A stretch of 64,000 nt of DNA from Chryseobacterium tagetis (GCF_016735585.2 NZ_JAERSE020000001.1:248001-312000); one strand, 5' to 3'; positions 17,154 through 26,269 are shown, counted from the first letter of the stretch. The notes: generated from the letters alone by a model not told the origin. Numbers and translations are program-made.

Positions 17154-17852
17154 ATGCTTTTCTTATTACCAGCTTATCTTTCTGAAAATACTTCTATCAC
17201 GCATTTTTCACCAGTGATAAAAGAATACATTATGCAAACCGATTACTTTTTTGTGGAAAATGAAAAAACTGCCAGAAAAGTAGTTAAGTTTTTTGCTCCC
17301 GAAAAAAAACAGTCGGATTTAAAGCTTTTTCTTTTAGATAAATACACTGAAAATGCCGATATTAAAGAAGCCCAACAACTGATGCTGAAGGGGCAGGATT
17401 TTGGATTGCTTTCAGAGGCGGGACTTCCTTGCATTGCTGATCCAGGAAATTTAATGGTAAAATGGTGTCATGAAAAAAACATCAGAGTAATCCCTATTTC
17501 AGGGCCTTCATCGATTATTTTGGCGCTTATTTCAAGTGGTTTTAATGGTCAGGAATTTACATTTAACGGATATCTTCCGATTGATAAAAGTGATAAGAAA
17601 AAACAGATTGTACATCTGGAGAGTTTAGTTCAAAAGACGGGTTATTCCCAAATTTTCATGGAGACTCCTTACAGAAATAACCAGCTTTTCGAAGATCTGA
17701 CGAAGTTTTTATCACCCAATACAAAATTGTGTATCGCTGCCAATATCAACGATCCGGAGCTAGAATTTATCAAAACGAAAACCATAAAAGACTGGCAAAA
17801 ACAGAAACCGGAACTTCATAAAATTCCTGCTGTATTTGTTTTAGGTAAATAA
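17154..17852 (+). CDS. SAM-dependent methyltransferase, tetrapyrrole-methylase fold (RsmI-like)
   Basis: A 232-residue protein of the tetrapyrrole methylase superfamily. It carries the RsmI-type motif LLSEAGLPCIADPGN near residues 82-96, then VIPISGPSSIILAL and the GYLPIDKSDKK segment seen in 16S rRNA 2'-O-methyltransferase RsmI. It lacks the N-terminal glycine-rich strand typical of full RsmI and is shorter (about 280 residues is usual), so it may be a paralogue with another substrate. Follows the phosphatase gene closely. Confidence 0.85.
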   Translation: MLFLLPAYLSENTSITHFSPVIKEYIMQTDYFFVENEKTARKVVKFFAPEKKQSDLKLFLLDKYTENADIKEAQQLMLKGQDFGLLSEAGLPCIADPGNLMVKWCHEKNIRVIPISGPSSIILALISSGFNGQEFTFNGYLPIDKSDKKKQIVHLESLVQKTGYSQIFMETPYRNNQLFEDLTKFLSPNTKLCIAANINDPELEFIKTKTIKDWQKQKPELHKIPAVFVLGK

Positions 17853-17882
17853 TAAAGAATGCAAAACGTTTTTTTTAATTAT

Positions 17883-17964
17883 TTTCTCGCAGATTTTGCA
17901 AATTTTGCAGATTTTTTTAATTAGTAAAAGGATCAGCGTAATCAGCAAAATCTGCGAGAGAAAA
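17883..17964. repeat. inverted repeat beside the GxxExxY gene
   Basis: The left arm TTTTCTCGCAGATTTTGC (17883-17899 region) is matched by GCAAAATCTGCGAGAGAAAA (17945-17964), with a two-base difference. Between them are further GCAGATTT-like units. A related unit occurs at 61346-61378. The structure is not a simple terminator: the arms are about 45 bp apart. Confidence 0.75.
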
Positions 17965-17966
17965 AA

Positions 17967-18359
17967 TTATAAATTATTCACAACTCTTTTAATTCCATCC
18001 AAAATATTAGTAGTATTAAAATTTACAAGTAACCCGAGTTTCTTGTTGGATAGTTTAAGATAGGTCTGTAATTGTTTAAAATGAATATCTTCAAGACTCT
18101 TTACCGACTTTAATTCTAGAATTACTTTATTTTCAACTATAATATCAATTCTAAAATTGAGGTCAAATTTTTTATTATCATAAATAACTGGTAATATTAA
18201 TTCTGCTTTTACGTCAAGTCCATTTTCTTCCAGTTCATAAATTAAAATCTTTTGATAAACGGTTTCCAAAAGACCGGGACCAAGTTTGTTGTAAACATTA
18301 AAGATGCATTTTCTTACGAGGTAAGAAATTTCGTTTTCATTCATTTGTTTTTTATGCAA
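17967..18359 (-). CDS. GxxExxY protein
   Basis: A 130-residue protein of the GxxExxY family, named for the motif seen here as GPGLLETVYQ near residue 23. It continues with ILIYELEENGLDVKAE, IDIIVENKVILELKSV and LQTYLKLSNKKLGLLVNF. The core matches a PD-(D/E)xK nuclease-like fold (D in RIDIIVE, ELK). The cellular role is not known to me. The gene sits directly beside an inverted repeat whose relatives occur elsewhere in the window. I see no partner gene: its strand neighbour is the DUF4349 lipoprotein. Confidence 0.88.
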   Translation of the reverse strand: MHKKQMNENEISYLVRKCIFNVYNKLGPGLLETVYQKILIYELEENGLDVKAELILPVIYDNKKFDLNFRIDIIVENKVILELKSVKSLEDIHFKQLQTYLKLSNKKLGLLVNFNTTNILDGIKRVVNNL

Positions 18360-18406
18360 ATTAAGGAAAATAGAAAATTCAATTATCGATTATTTTAATG
18401 TTAAGA

Positions 18407-19285
18407 TTATTTTTTCTTTCTGCCTCGCCATTTTCTCCAAAGAAAAACAAAAACGGGAATCAATAAAAAGAACGGCCACAGTGATATAATTCCTAGTATA
18501 AAAGCGACAAAACTATTCCAGCCTTCTGTTACAGAATCTCCAAAACGGCTTCCAAAACCAATCTTTGAAGTGGCAGAACTTCTTACTTTTTCCTTATATA
18601 AATTTAGATTTAATGTACTGTAATTAACACGGTCATCAATAAAACGTAATCTGCCTTCTGATACATCAATTTCGTCTTCAAGTTCACGGATCTTTTCCTG
18701 AATTTCCAGCATGTCTTTTGTGGTAGCAGCGCTTTTGAGCATATCTCGGTATTTTTCAAGATATATTTTTTTGTTGGCTAATTTTATGGAAACGTCGGTA
18801 TATTCCTCTGTAACATCATTTGAAGATATATTTTTAGATAAAACAGAACCTACTCCGTTAGAAAAAGAATTCACAAGAGTGTCAAAGTTTTTATGGGGAA
18901 CTCTGATAGTGATATATAAGTTTTCATCAGTATCCGTATTCTGAAACTCTTCCTTCTGAATATATGCCTGATTGTTTTTTATTATCTCATTGATCTGATT
19001 TTGTGATTTTTTAATATCTCCAACCTGAATTCTCATATCTCCATTTTTGATAATTTTTTTGGAAATAGTGTCAATTCTTTGTGTTGGAGATGGAGTTTTG
19101 TTTTCTGAAACAGTTTTATCTGATGGCTGAGATGCATATGAAGCAACAGGTGAGCTAACCGAAGCTACTTTATCTTCCTGTAAAACCTCTGTTAAGTCAG
19201 CACGAACTTCCTCTTTGGCAATATGTTCAGATTTGTTACAGCTGATAATAATTAAACAAAATAATGAGATAGATAATTTTTTCAT
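18407..19285 (-). CDS. DUF4349 lipoprotein
   Basis: A 292-residue envelope protein. The N-terminus MKKLSISLFCLIIISCNKSE is a lipoprotein signal with the lipid-bearing Cys at 16. A low-complexity linker (about 30-70) leads to the DUF4349 domain: IIKNGDMRIQVGDIKKSQNQI, VPHKNFDTLVNSFSNGVGSVL, and a coiled-coil region (MLEIQEKIRELEDEIDVSEGRLRFIDD, about 195-225). A C-terminal TM segment (FFLLIPVFVFLW) precedes a basic tail (RKKWRGRKKK). Its function is unknown; some relatives are in envelope stress loci. It appears to be a single-gene unit. Confidence 0.88.
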   Translation of the reverse strand: MKKLSISLFCLIIISCNKSEHIAKEEVRADLTEVLQEDKVASVSSPVASYASQPSDKTVSENKTPSPTQRIDTISKKIIKNGDMRIQVGDIKKSQNQINEIIKNNQAYIQKEEFQNTDTDENLYITIRVPHKNFDTLVNSFSNGVGSVLSKNISSNDVTEEYTDVSIKLANKKIYLEKYRDMLKSAATTKDMLEIQEKIRELEDEIDVSEGRLRFIDDRVNYSTLNLNLYKEKVRSSATSKIGFGSRFGDSVTEGWNSFVAFILGIISLWPFFLLIPVFVFLWRKWRGRKKK

Positions 19286-19443
19286 ACATAAAGTTTGGAT
19301 GGCTTTATCAAAAAGTATGCGAAAAGTCGATTTTTATTCTAAATTTTTAATAATTATTTGGAATTAATGTGATTTCTTTTGTTTTCTATATTGTTACAGC
19401 ATTTCAAACGGTTAAAATTGAATTTATTTTATATTTTTATTGA

Positions 19444-20511
19444 ATGAAAAAGAGTCTTTTAGCTATTATATGTTTTCCGTTTTTAATCTATGCTCAGGAA
19501 GTTCCAAAACTGACGGATGAAATGGCGATCAAATTATCAGAAAAACCGCTTCATTGTATCAATCAGGAATACCCTAATAAAACCGCACATATTATTAATA
19601 ATGTTGGCGAAGTTCCGTTGAGTCCGAAAGATCTGCATCCAAGCTTTTACGGGTGTTTTGACTGGCATAGTTCCGTTCATGGACATTGGATGCTGGTTCG
19701 TTTATTAAAAACAAAACCGAATTTATTAGTTGCAAAAGACATCGAAAATATTTTAGATAATTCATTTAAAAAAGAAAACCTTCAGACAGAAGCTGATTAT
19801 TTTACAAAATATGAACTAACCGGAACTTTTGAAAGAACATACGGTTGGGCTTGGCTGTTGAAACTGGATGAAGAATTAGCAACTTGGAATCATCCGAAGG
19901 CGAAAATCTGGCATCAGAATTTAAAACCTTTAACGGATAAGATTTTGAGTTCATGGAAGACGTTTTTACCAAAACAGACCTATCCAAACAGAACAGGAGT
20001 TCATCCTAATACTGCATTCGCCATGGTTTTTGCTCTGGATTGGGCAAGAGCGACAGGGGATAAGAATTTTGAAAATCAATTGATTGAAAAAGCAAAATAT
20101 TTTTATTTAAACAATACGAAAACTCCGGCCTATCTTGAACCGGATGGTTCGGATTTCTTTTCTCCGAGTCTGGAAATTGCTGATTTGATGAGAAGAGTTC
20201 TGCCTCAAAAAGAATTTGTACAATGGTTGAATAAATTCTACGAAAAACAAAGTTTAAAGAATATTGAAAAAATTCCTGTGGTGAGTGATCTGAGTGACTA
20301 TCAAACAGTGCATTTGGTAGGATTGTCTTTCACTAAAGCATGGTGTATGAAGGGAATAGCCAAATCTCTTCCGGATAATCACCCGTTGAAAAAAGAGTTT
20401 CAAAAGACGGCTACTGTATTTTTAAATAATGGTCTTCCTTTGCTTTTCCAGGGAAATTATGGTGGAGATCACTGGTTGGCAAGTTTTGCGGTTTACGCTT
20501 TAGAAGATTGA
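19444..20511 (+). CDS. DUF2891 family secreted protein
   Basis: A 355-residue protein with a signal peptide (MKKSLLAIICFPFLIYAQ) and the DUF2891 domain over nearly the whole mature part: HPSFYGCFDWHSSVHGHWMLVRLL near residue 65, GTFERTYGWAWLLKLD, GVHPNTAFAMVFALDWAR, and the end GNYGGDHWLASFAVYAL. It looks like an all-alpha toroid related to glycoside-processing folds, but no activity is established in my knowledge. Monocistronic; a palindromic repeat follows it. Confidence 0.88.
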   Translation: MKKSLLAIICFPFLIYAQEVPKLTDEMAIKLSEKPLHCINQEYPNKTAHIINNVGEVPLSPKDLHPSFYGCFDWHSSVHGHWMLVRLLKTKPNLLVAKDIENILDNSFKKENLQTEADYFTKYELTGTFERTYGWAWLLKLDEELATWNHPKAKIWHQNLKPLTDKILSSWKTFLPKQTYPNRTGVHPNTAFAMVFALDWARATGDKNFENQLIEKAKYFYLNNTKTPAYLEPDGSDFFSPSLEIADLMRRVLPQKEFVQWLNKFYEKQSLKNIEKIPVVSDLSDYQTVHLVGLSFTKAWCMKGIAKSLPDNHPLKKEFQKTATVFLNNGLPLLFQGNYGGDHWLASFAVYALED

Positions 20512-20521
20512 AAAGCTTGAA

Positions 20522-20578
20522 GTTGGAAGATAGAGGCTGGACGTTTTTAACACGACATCCAAACTTCCATCTTCCAAC
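20522..20578. repeat. long interrupted inverted repeat after the DUF2891 gene
   Basis: Arms GTTGGAAGAT (20522-20531) and ATCTTCCAAC (20569-20578) are perfect complements around a 37-nt interior that itself contains complementary TGGACGT/ACGACATCC-like segments. It lies between convergent genes and may terminate both. Confidence 0.7.
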
Positions 20579-20599
20579 ATCTGACTTCCTTGCCCAAAT

Positions 20600-21073
20600 C
20601 TAATACTTGATTCCCAGTTTTTTAAGAATAAAGCTTAATAACCAGATAGGTCCTATCAGAAGAAATTGTAAGTCTTTCAGGAAAGACGGTTTTTTGCCTT
20701 CAATTTTATGACCTACGAATTGTAAAATCCATGTGATGACAAAAATAGCGAGATAAAAAAGCCAGGATTTTGTTCCAAAAGTTACATTGATTAAGGAAAC
20801 AAAATGCTCCATCAATAACATTATAAAAACCATGATGATGGCAATTCTCCATGATAATCTGAAATAAAAAATAGTAACCAGAGCTAAGGCAACAAAACTG
20901 GCAATGCTTAGAAAACCATAATATTTCAGATACATATTGGGAGTCGGAATATATGAGATAAACCCCAGAATTGTCCAGAAGATTAAAGGAACGCAAATCC
21001 AGTGAATCAGTTTATTGGTTGAGTTTCTATGGCTTTCACCATACTCAGCAAGTAACAAATCTATCTTTCTCAT
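20600..21073 (-). CDS. Mpo1-like (DUF962) membrane protein
   Basis: A 157-residue protein with four or five predicted TM helices. The family signature is at the N-terminus: LLAEYGESHRNSTNKLIHWICVPLIFW, with the conserved H and N pairs; the middle has FYFRLSWRIAI and the C-terminus HKIEGKKPSFLKDLQFLLIGPIWLL. The yeast relative Mpo1 is an Fe(II)-dependent dioxygenase that shortens 2-hydroxy fatty acids, so a role in lipid metabolism is possible here. It is divergent from the AraC regulator. Confidence 0.88.
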   Translation of the reverse strand: MRKIDLLLAEYGESHRNSTNKLIHWICVPLIFWTILGFISYIPTPNMYLKYYGFLSIASFVALALVTIFYFRLSWRIAIIMVFIMLLMEHFVSLINVTFGTKSWLFYLAIFVITWILQFVGHKIEGKKPSFLKDLQFLLIGPIWLLSFILKKLGIKY

Positions 21074-21107
21074 ATCGAATTTTGTAAAATACTAAAATAA
21101 TAAATTT

Positions 21108-21138
21108 TTGCAATCGCTCAAGACTTTGCTTACATTTG
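21108..21138 (+). promoter_or_regulatory. promoter of the AraC-family regulator
   Basis: A -33 TTG at 21108-21110, a 20-nt spacer and the -7 box TACATTTG at 21131-21138, 4 nt before the ATG at 21143. Both elements match the Bacteroidota consensus. Confidence 0.75.
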
Positions 21139-21142
21139 TGCT

Positions 21143-21988
21143 ATGTCTGTCTTAGAAAAATTCGGGGTTGATGTTTTTACGCAACATAATATATTCGAGA
21201 GAATCGCTGTCGATAAACCTTTCCGTCCTGAAAATCCGGCATTTATATTCATTAAGACAGGGAGCATTAAGCTCAAACAGCATTTTCGCGATTTAGAACT
21301 TTCTGCGAATATGTTTATGGTAACAGACCCGCAGACTATTTACGAAATGGTTTCTGTAAGTGACGATTTTCAGTCGAGAATGGTATCTTATAAAAGAGAA
21401 TTTATTTCTACTTTATCTTTGAAATTTAATCGGTTAATTACATATCGTTACTTCCGACAGCAAATGAATATCGGCGTTCCTTTTCACCAGGATGAAATGG
21501 ATGTTGTTTGGAAAAGTGTAAACTTTCTTAAATACATTTTGGACTCCGAAACAGAAATGACCTACAAAAAAGAAATTGTAGAACATCTTTTCTCTGTTTT
21601 TTGTTATCAGATGGCTGGAATTATTTCTCAGGAAGACAGTAATTCAATGAGTCAAATGTCGAGACAGGAAGAGATTGTTTTTGTTTTTTTAAACGATATT
21701 GCAAACCATCATCTTACAGAGCGTACAGTGGAGTTCTATGCCGACCGACAGTCGATTACAACGAGACATCTTTCATCTGTGATAAAGACTATTACGGGGA
21801 AGTCGGCCAGTCAGATTATTGCTTTAATTATCGTGAATGAAGCAAAGGTATTGCTAAACTCTTCAAGTAAGCCTATTTCAGAGATATCTTCGATATTAGG
21901 CTTTAGTGATCAATATTCATTTTCGCACTTTTTTAAGAAGCATTTGGGCGAAAGTCCGTCACAATACAGACATCAGTTCGAAAACTAA
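21143..21988 (+). CDS. AraC-family transcriptional regulator
   Basis: A 281-residue regulator. The N-terminal ~170 residues form a cupin-like sensory half with no obvious ligand motif. The C-terminal AraC domain has two HTHs: ERTVEFYADRQSITTRHLSSVIKTITGKSASQII (split over about 193-230) and PISEISSILGFSDQYSFSHFFKKHLGESPSQYR near the end. It lies 89 nt upstream of the TolC/HlyD/MFS efflux genes in the same direction and probably controls them. A palindrome in the intervening sequence is a candidate site. Confidence 0.92.
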   Translation: MSVLEKFGVDVFTQHNIFERIAVDKPFRPENPAFIFIKTGSIKLKQHFRDLELSANMFMVTDPQTIYEMVSVSDDFQSRMVSYKREFISTLSLKFNRLITYRYFRQQMNIGVPFHQDEMDVVWKSVNFLKYILDSETEMTYKKEIVEHLFSVFCYQMAGIISQEDSNSMSQMSRQEEIVFVFLNDIANHHLTERTVEFYADRQSITTRHLSSVIKTITGKSASQIIALIIVNEAKVLLNSSSKPISEISSILGFSDQYSFSHFFKKHLGESPSQYRHQFEN

Positions 21989-22018
21989 AATCTTACATTT
22001 GAACATCTTTTTCCAATT

Positions 22019-22036
22019 CTCAAACATTTGTTTGAG
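22019..22036 (+). promoter_or_regulatory. palindromic operator candidate over the -33 box of the efflux operon
   Basis: CTCAAAC-ATTT-GTTTGAG, where the 7-bp arms are perfect. It overlaps the -33 TTG (22028-22030). A TTTGAAC element also occurs twice nearby, at about 21999 and 22039. This is sequence pattern only; binding by the AraC protein is inference. Confidence 0.5.
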
Positions 22037-22057
22037 TTTTTGAACGCCATAACTTTG
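22028..22057 (+). promoter_or_regulatory. promoter of the TolC-HlyD-MFS operon
   Basis: -33 TTG at 22028-22030, a 19-nt spacer, and -7 TAACTTTG at 22050-22057, 20 nt before the TolC ATG. Confidence 0.75.
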
Positions 22058-22077
22058 TACCCGTAAAACAAGGTAAA

Positions 22078-23388
22078 ATGGTAAAGTATGTAAAAACAGC
22101 ACTATCACTCGTGATAGCTCTATTTCCTGCGCTGTTTTTTTCACAAGAAATAAAGCAGATGACAGCGAATGAGGTAGCCGAACTTGCGGTGAAAAATCAT
22201 CAGCAGTTGAAAGTTTCGGCGCAAAATATCGATATTGCAAAACAGAATACGAACGTTACTAAACTTCAGAAACTTCCTACGATCACGGCTTCTACAAGTC
22301 AATTTTATTTAGGAGATGCAGTAGCGATCGATAAAGATTTTTCCAATTCAACCAATGTTCCGATGCCTCATTACGGAAGTTCCTATGCGGTTCAGGCAAC
22401 CCAGCTGATCTTCAAAGGTGGATTGGTCAACAAATCTATTGAACTGGCCGGACTTCGTGAGCAGCTTTCGGAATTGGATTTAGAGAAAAATAAACAGGAT
22501 GTGAAATTTTTGGTTATCTCCAATTATTTAGATGTTTATAAGATCTTAAACCAACAGGAAGTATTTCAGAACAACAAAAGGCTGGCTCAGGAAAGATTAA
22601 AAAATATCCAGAAATTTTATCAGCAGGGAATGGTTACCCGAAATGAAGTAATTCGGGGCGAACTGGCGATCAAAAATTTGGATCAGGGAATTTTGACTTT
22701 GGTGAACAATAAGAAAATCCTTAATTATAATTTAAGTATCGCTTTGGGATTACCAACTGATACAGAGATTCTCCCGATTGAAAGTTTAGAGAATAAAGAA
22801 GCCGGAATCGGAATGGAATATTATGTAAATCTTGCCCATGACAGTAATCCTGCAATGAAATCTGCGAAAACAAACAGGGATGTTGCAGACAAGAATATTG
22901 AGATCATAAAAACCGATAAAATGCCTACGGTTGCAGGTTTTGGAGGATATACTCTACAAAGACCGATTACCACAAGAAATCCTGTCTTAGATATGTATTC
23001 AGGAGGTTGGCAAACTGGTGTTTCTCTAAGCTATAATATTGATAATCTATATAAAACGAAAGAAAGAGTAAAGTTAGGAGAGTTACAAAAAACGCAGGCC
23101 AATGATGCGATAACCTTAACACAGCAAAATATTGATATGGCTGTAAATGCTGCGTATGTAAAATACCAGGAATCTATTCAGCAGGCGGATATTCTGAATG
23201 ATGCTAAAAAACTGGCGGAAGAAAATTACAATATTACAGAAGCTAAATATTTGAATCAACTGGCAGTGCAGGCAGAAATGATCGATGCGCAGAACCAAAA
23301 ACTACAGTCAGAATTGGATTATGCCAATGCAGAAATCAATGTGCTATATCAATATTACAATCTTCTGAAATCTACAGGAACTCTTTAA
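22078..23388 (+). CDS. TolC-family outer membrane efflux protein
   Basis: A 436-residue outer-membrane channel. A signal peptide (about 1-22, ending in FFSQE) precedes two outer-membrane efflux repeats of about 200 residues each: MTANEVAELAVKNHQQLKVSAQNIDIAKQN starts the first helical pair and YYVNLAHDSNPAMKSAKTNRDVADKNIEII the second. It forms the exit duct of the tripartite system with the HlyD-like adaptor 18 nt downstream and the MFS pump. Confidence 0.93.
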   Translation: MVKYVKTALSLVIALFPALFFSQEIKQMTANEVAELAVKNHQQLKVSAQNIDIAKQNTNVTKLQKLPTITASTSQFYLGDAVAIDKDFSNSTNVPMPHYGSSYAVQATQLIFKGGLVNKSIELAGLREQLSELDLEKNKQDVKFLVISNYLDVYKILNQQEVFQNNKRLAQERLKNIQKFYQQGMVTRNEVIRGELAIKNLDQGILTLVNNKKILNYNLSIALGLPTDTEILPIESLENKEAGIGMEYYVNLAHDSNPAMKSAKTNRDVADKNIEIIKTDKMPTVAGFGGYTLQRPITTRNPVLDMYSGGWQTGVSLSYNIDNLYKTKERVKLGELQKTQANDAITLTQQNIDMAVNAAYVKYQESIQQADILNDAKKLAEENYNITEAKYLNQLAVQAEMIDAQNQKLQSELDYANAEINVLYQYYNLLKSTGTL

Positions 23389-23406
23389 TTTTTAAAACTG
23401 AAAACA

Positions 23407-24528
23407 ATGGAAAACAAGGAACAAAATACTCAAAATACATCTTCAGCACCTGTACAGTCAAGTGCTGCGGCAAAAAAGAAAGAAAATAAAAAAAATAAAA
23501 TCAGAGCCATTATCTCAAATGTTATTGTCTTTTTGCTGATTGGCTTCGGATTATTCTGGCTGGTTCGCGAATATTTTCACGTTGGGGATAAAACCTATAC
23601 CGAAGCAGCGCAGGTTGAGGAATTTATTAACCCGATTAATACCCGAGTTTCGGCTTATATCAAAGAAATAAAATTCATAGAGCATCAAAAAGTTAAAAAA
23701 GGAGATACTTTAGTTATTCTTGATAACCGTGAAATTCTAACGCAGCTTGGTCAGGCTGAAGCAGCTTTTCAAAATGCTTTAGCTCAGAAAACAGCAACAA
23801 GTTCATCGGTAAATACAGTTTCAAACAATATCAATGTTATGGAATCTAATATTGCCGGTGCAAAAGCGAGACTTTGGAATGCCGAACAAAATTTAAACAG
23901 ATATAAAAATCTTCTGGCTTCAGAAGCGGTTACAAGACAGCAATATGATCAGGTGAAGACAGAATATGATGCTCAAAAAGCAGCGTATGAAACTTTGGTG
24001 AACCAAAAGCAATCTGCCAATCTTTCTACTACGGAAGTGAAAAGCAAATTAGGAATTAATGATGCCGAAATTAAGAGAACAAAATCTGCTTTGGATATGG
24101 CGAAAATTAATTTGTCTTATACTGTAATCACAGCTCCTTATGATGGCGTAATGGGAAGAAGAACGATCTCAGAAGGACAGTTGATTCAACCGGGGCAACA
24201 AGTGGCAACCATTGTTCTGAACGGACAAAAGTGGGTAACTGCCAATTTTTTAGAAAGTCAGATGCCGAATATTAAAATTGGAGAAAAAATGATGATGACA
24301 GCAGATGCTTTAGGCGGACAAAAATTTGAAGGAGTGGTAACTGCAATATCTGCGGCAACGGGTTCAAGATATTCAAGTGTTCCTACAGATAATTCGACCG
24401 GAAACTTTATTAAAGTTCAGCAGAGAATTCCTGTAAGAATTGAATTTGCAGCTTCCAATAAAAAAGAGGATGTAGATAAGCTGAGTGCAGGGATGAACGT
24501 AAATGTGAGTTTTGAAGGTAAAAAGTAA
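23407..24528 (+). CDS. HlyD/EmrA-family membrane fusion protein
   Basis: A 373-residue periplasmic adaptor. A charged N-terminal tail leads to one TM helix (about 33-53, VIVFLLIGFGLFWLV). Next comes a lipoyl-like half motif (FINPINTRVSAYIKEIKFIEHQKVKKGDTLVILD), a long coiled-coil hairpin (about 110-230), the second half motif (YTVITAPYDGVMGRRTISEGQLIQPGQQ) and a beta-barrel region. The layout is that of EmrA, which pairs with MFS pumps. It lies between the TolC gene and the MFS gene; 125 bp containing an inverted repeat separate it from the latter. Confidence 0.93.
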   Translation: MENKEQNTQNTSSAPVQSSAAAKKKENKKNKIRAIISNVIVFLLIGFGLFWLVREYFHVGDKTYTEAAQVEEFINPINTRVSAYIKEIKFIEHQKVKKGDTLVILDNREILTQLGQAEAAFQNALAQKTATSSSVNTVSNNINVMESNIAGAKARLWNAEQNLNRYKNLLASEAVTRQQYDQVKTEYDAQKAAYETLVNQKQSANLSTTEVKSKLGINDAEIKRTKSALDMAKINLSYTVITAPYDGVMGRRTISEGQLIQPGQQVATIVLNGQKWVTANFLESQMPNIKIGEKMMMTADALGGQKFEGVVTAISAATGSRYSSVPTDNSTGNFIKVQQRIPVRIEFAASNKKEDVDKLSAGMNVNVSFEGKK

Positions 24529-24653
24529 AAAGAATCAAGTAAAAAGTAAGATTCAGTGAATTAAAAAATACGTAGCAATTGATATGAGTTCATAATCTAC
24601 GTAATACTTTAATCTTTTTACCTTTTACTTGGCTCTTAGTTAAATCTAAAAAC
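24529..24653. repeat. interrupted inverted repeat between the adaptor and MFS genes
   Basis: Arms TACGTAG (24569-24575) and CTACGTA (24597-24603) lie inside longer complementary AAGTAAAAAG- and CTTTTTAC-type tracts. The right half contains CCTTTTACTTGGCTCTT, which recurs in a variant at about 30255-30280. It may form a partial terminator within the operon. Confidence 0.55.
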
Positions 24654-26246
24654 ATGTACAACAAAGGATTATACAACGACTGGGTTCCGAAACCTGTACA
24701 GCTTTTATTGATTGTATTGCTTCTTGCGGTAGTGATGCCGCTTGGTGGAGTGTATGTAGGAAATATAAGTTATGTAGTAAGCGGAACCGGTGCGATGACC
24801 GAATATTTTATGTGGGCGAATTATGCAACAACCATTGGAATGGGAGCGTGTATGCCGATCGTTCTCAGAATGAAAATGAGATTCAAGGTTCGAGATAAAA
24901 TGGTGGTTTTATTGGTGCTTTTGGGTTTGCTGAGCTATCTCAATTCAACCACTCTTGATCCGATGATTTTTATTGTTTCATCCTTATTTATAGGGTTTTT
25001 AAAAATGATGGTGACGATCGAATTATTTTTACCATTAATGGCGATGATCGGCAACAGAGGAATGTTTTATGGAGCGTTTTATACATTTGTTCTGGTGTTT
25101 AACCAGATTTCCGGATACTATGCGGCTGAAGTTTCGATTCATTACAACTGGCAGCATTTTTATGTAATTATGGCGGTTGCATGTTTTGTACTGGCTTTGA
25201 TACACTGGGTTGTTATGCATGATAAATATTTTGCGTTAAAAGTTCCGTTACATTATATTGACTGGTTAAGTATCCTGCTTTTTGTCTCTACATTTATGTT
25301 TTCGGCGTATGTTTTCTCATTCGGAAAGCAGCAAGACTGGCTCAATTCAAAAAATATAATCAATGCAAGTATAGCGGCTTTCCTGAGTTTTGCTATGTTG
25401 GCCATTCGTCAGCTTACTTTAAAAAGACCTTATCTTTCCTTTAAAATATTCACTAGAAATAATGTTCAGCACGGCTTATTCATGCTTTTTATGTTAGGAA
25501 TGTTTTTAGGAACAACCACGATTCAGAATTCTTTTGCAGTGGGAGTTTTGGGATATGATCAGCTAACGAATGCGAAACTGAATGTATTGATGATTCCCGG
25601 GCTTATTTTAGCTGGAGTAATTGCTATATTCTGGTTTAAAAAAGAAATTCCGTTGAAGATGTTCATCTTTTCAGGCTTTTCTGCAATGATAGGCTATGCA
25701 ATGGTAATGTACTTTTCTATGGTGCTGGAATTCAATTATGAAAACTGGTATTTACCCATGTTTCTGAAAGGATACGGAATGGGTTCGCTTTTCATTTCCG
25801 TTTGGTTTTATACATTAGATAAACTGGAAATGGATGATATGTTGGCTGCCATCGGATTGGTATTGGTTTGGAGAACATTTTTAGCCGTTGGGTTTTTCTC
25901 TACAATTTATTCATGGTTCTTATATCATTTTCAGGTGGTTGCTATCGGAGATCTGGCTGTTTACATGGACGGAATGACCATTACTCCGCAAAATGCAGCA
26001 ACTGGTTTAAAAATTATTCAGCTGAATGCCATCATTGTTGCCAGTAAAAAAATATTCGGATACATTATTTTGGCGGGATTGGGAGTTCTGATCTATGTTT
26101 TCACCCATCATTTTGGAAAAGAACGTTTAGAGTATGCAAGATTTGTTAAAATATTAAGCGGGAAATCAGCTTTGGCGAGAAAAAGACTTCGAGAAAGAAA
26201 AAGATTGTTACAGGAAATAAAAGATGCAGCTGGTCCTGCACTATAA
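24654..26246 (+). CDS. MFS efflux transporter, DHA2/EmrB-like
   Basis: A 530-residue inner-membrane protein with about 14 hydrophobic helices and a basic C-terminal tail (about 495-530). The position after TolC and EmrA-like genes and the 14-TM layout point to an EmrAB-TolC type drug or metabolite exporter. The conserved MFS loop motif between TM2 and TM3 is only partly present (RMKMRFKVRDK), as is common in this Bacteroidota subgroup. The substrate cannot be told from sequence. Confidence 0.88.
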   Translation: MYNKGLYNDWVPKPVQLLLIVLLLAVVMPLGGVYVGNISYVVSGTGAMTEYFMWANYATTIGMGACMPIVLRMKMRFKVRDKMVVLLVLLGLLSYLNSTTLDPMIFIVSSLFIGFLKMMVTIELFLPLMAMIGNRGMFYGAFYTFVLVFNQISGYYAAEVSIHYNWQHFYVIMAVACFVLALIHWVVMHDKYFALKVPLHYIDWLSILLFVSTFMFSAYVFSFGKQQDWLNSKNIINASIAAFLSFAMLAIRQLTLKRPYLSFKIFTRNNVQHGLFMLFMLGMFLGTTTIQNSFAVGVLGYDQLTNAKLNVLMIPGLILAGVIAIFWFKKEIPLKMFIFSGFSAMIGYAMVMYFSMVLEFNYENWYLPMFLKGYGMGSLFISVWFYTLDKLEMDDMLAAIGLVLVWRTFLAVGFFSTIYSWFLYHFQVVAIGDLAVYMDGMTITPQNAATGLKIIQLNAIIVASKKIFGYIILAGLGVLIYVFTHHFGKERLEYARFVKILSGKSALARKRLRERKRLLQEIKDAAGPAL

Positions 26247-26269
26247 AGATACCTTGTTTTTCATCTGTA

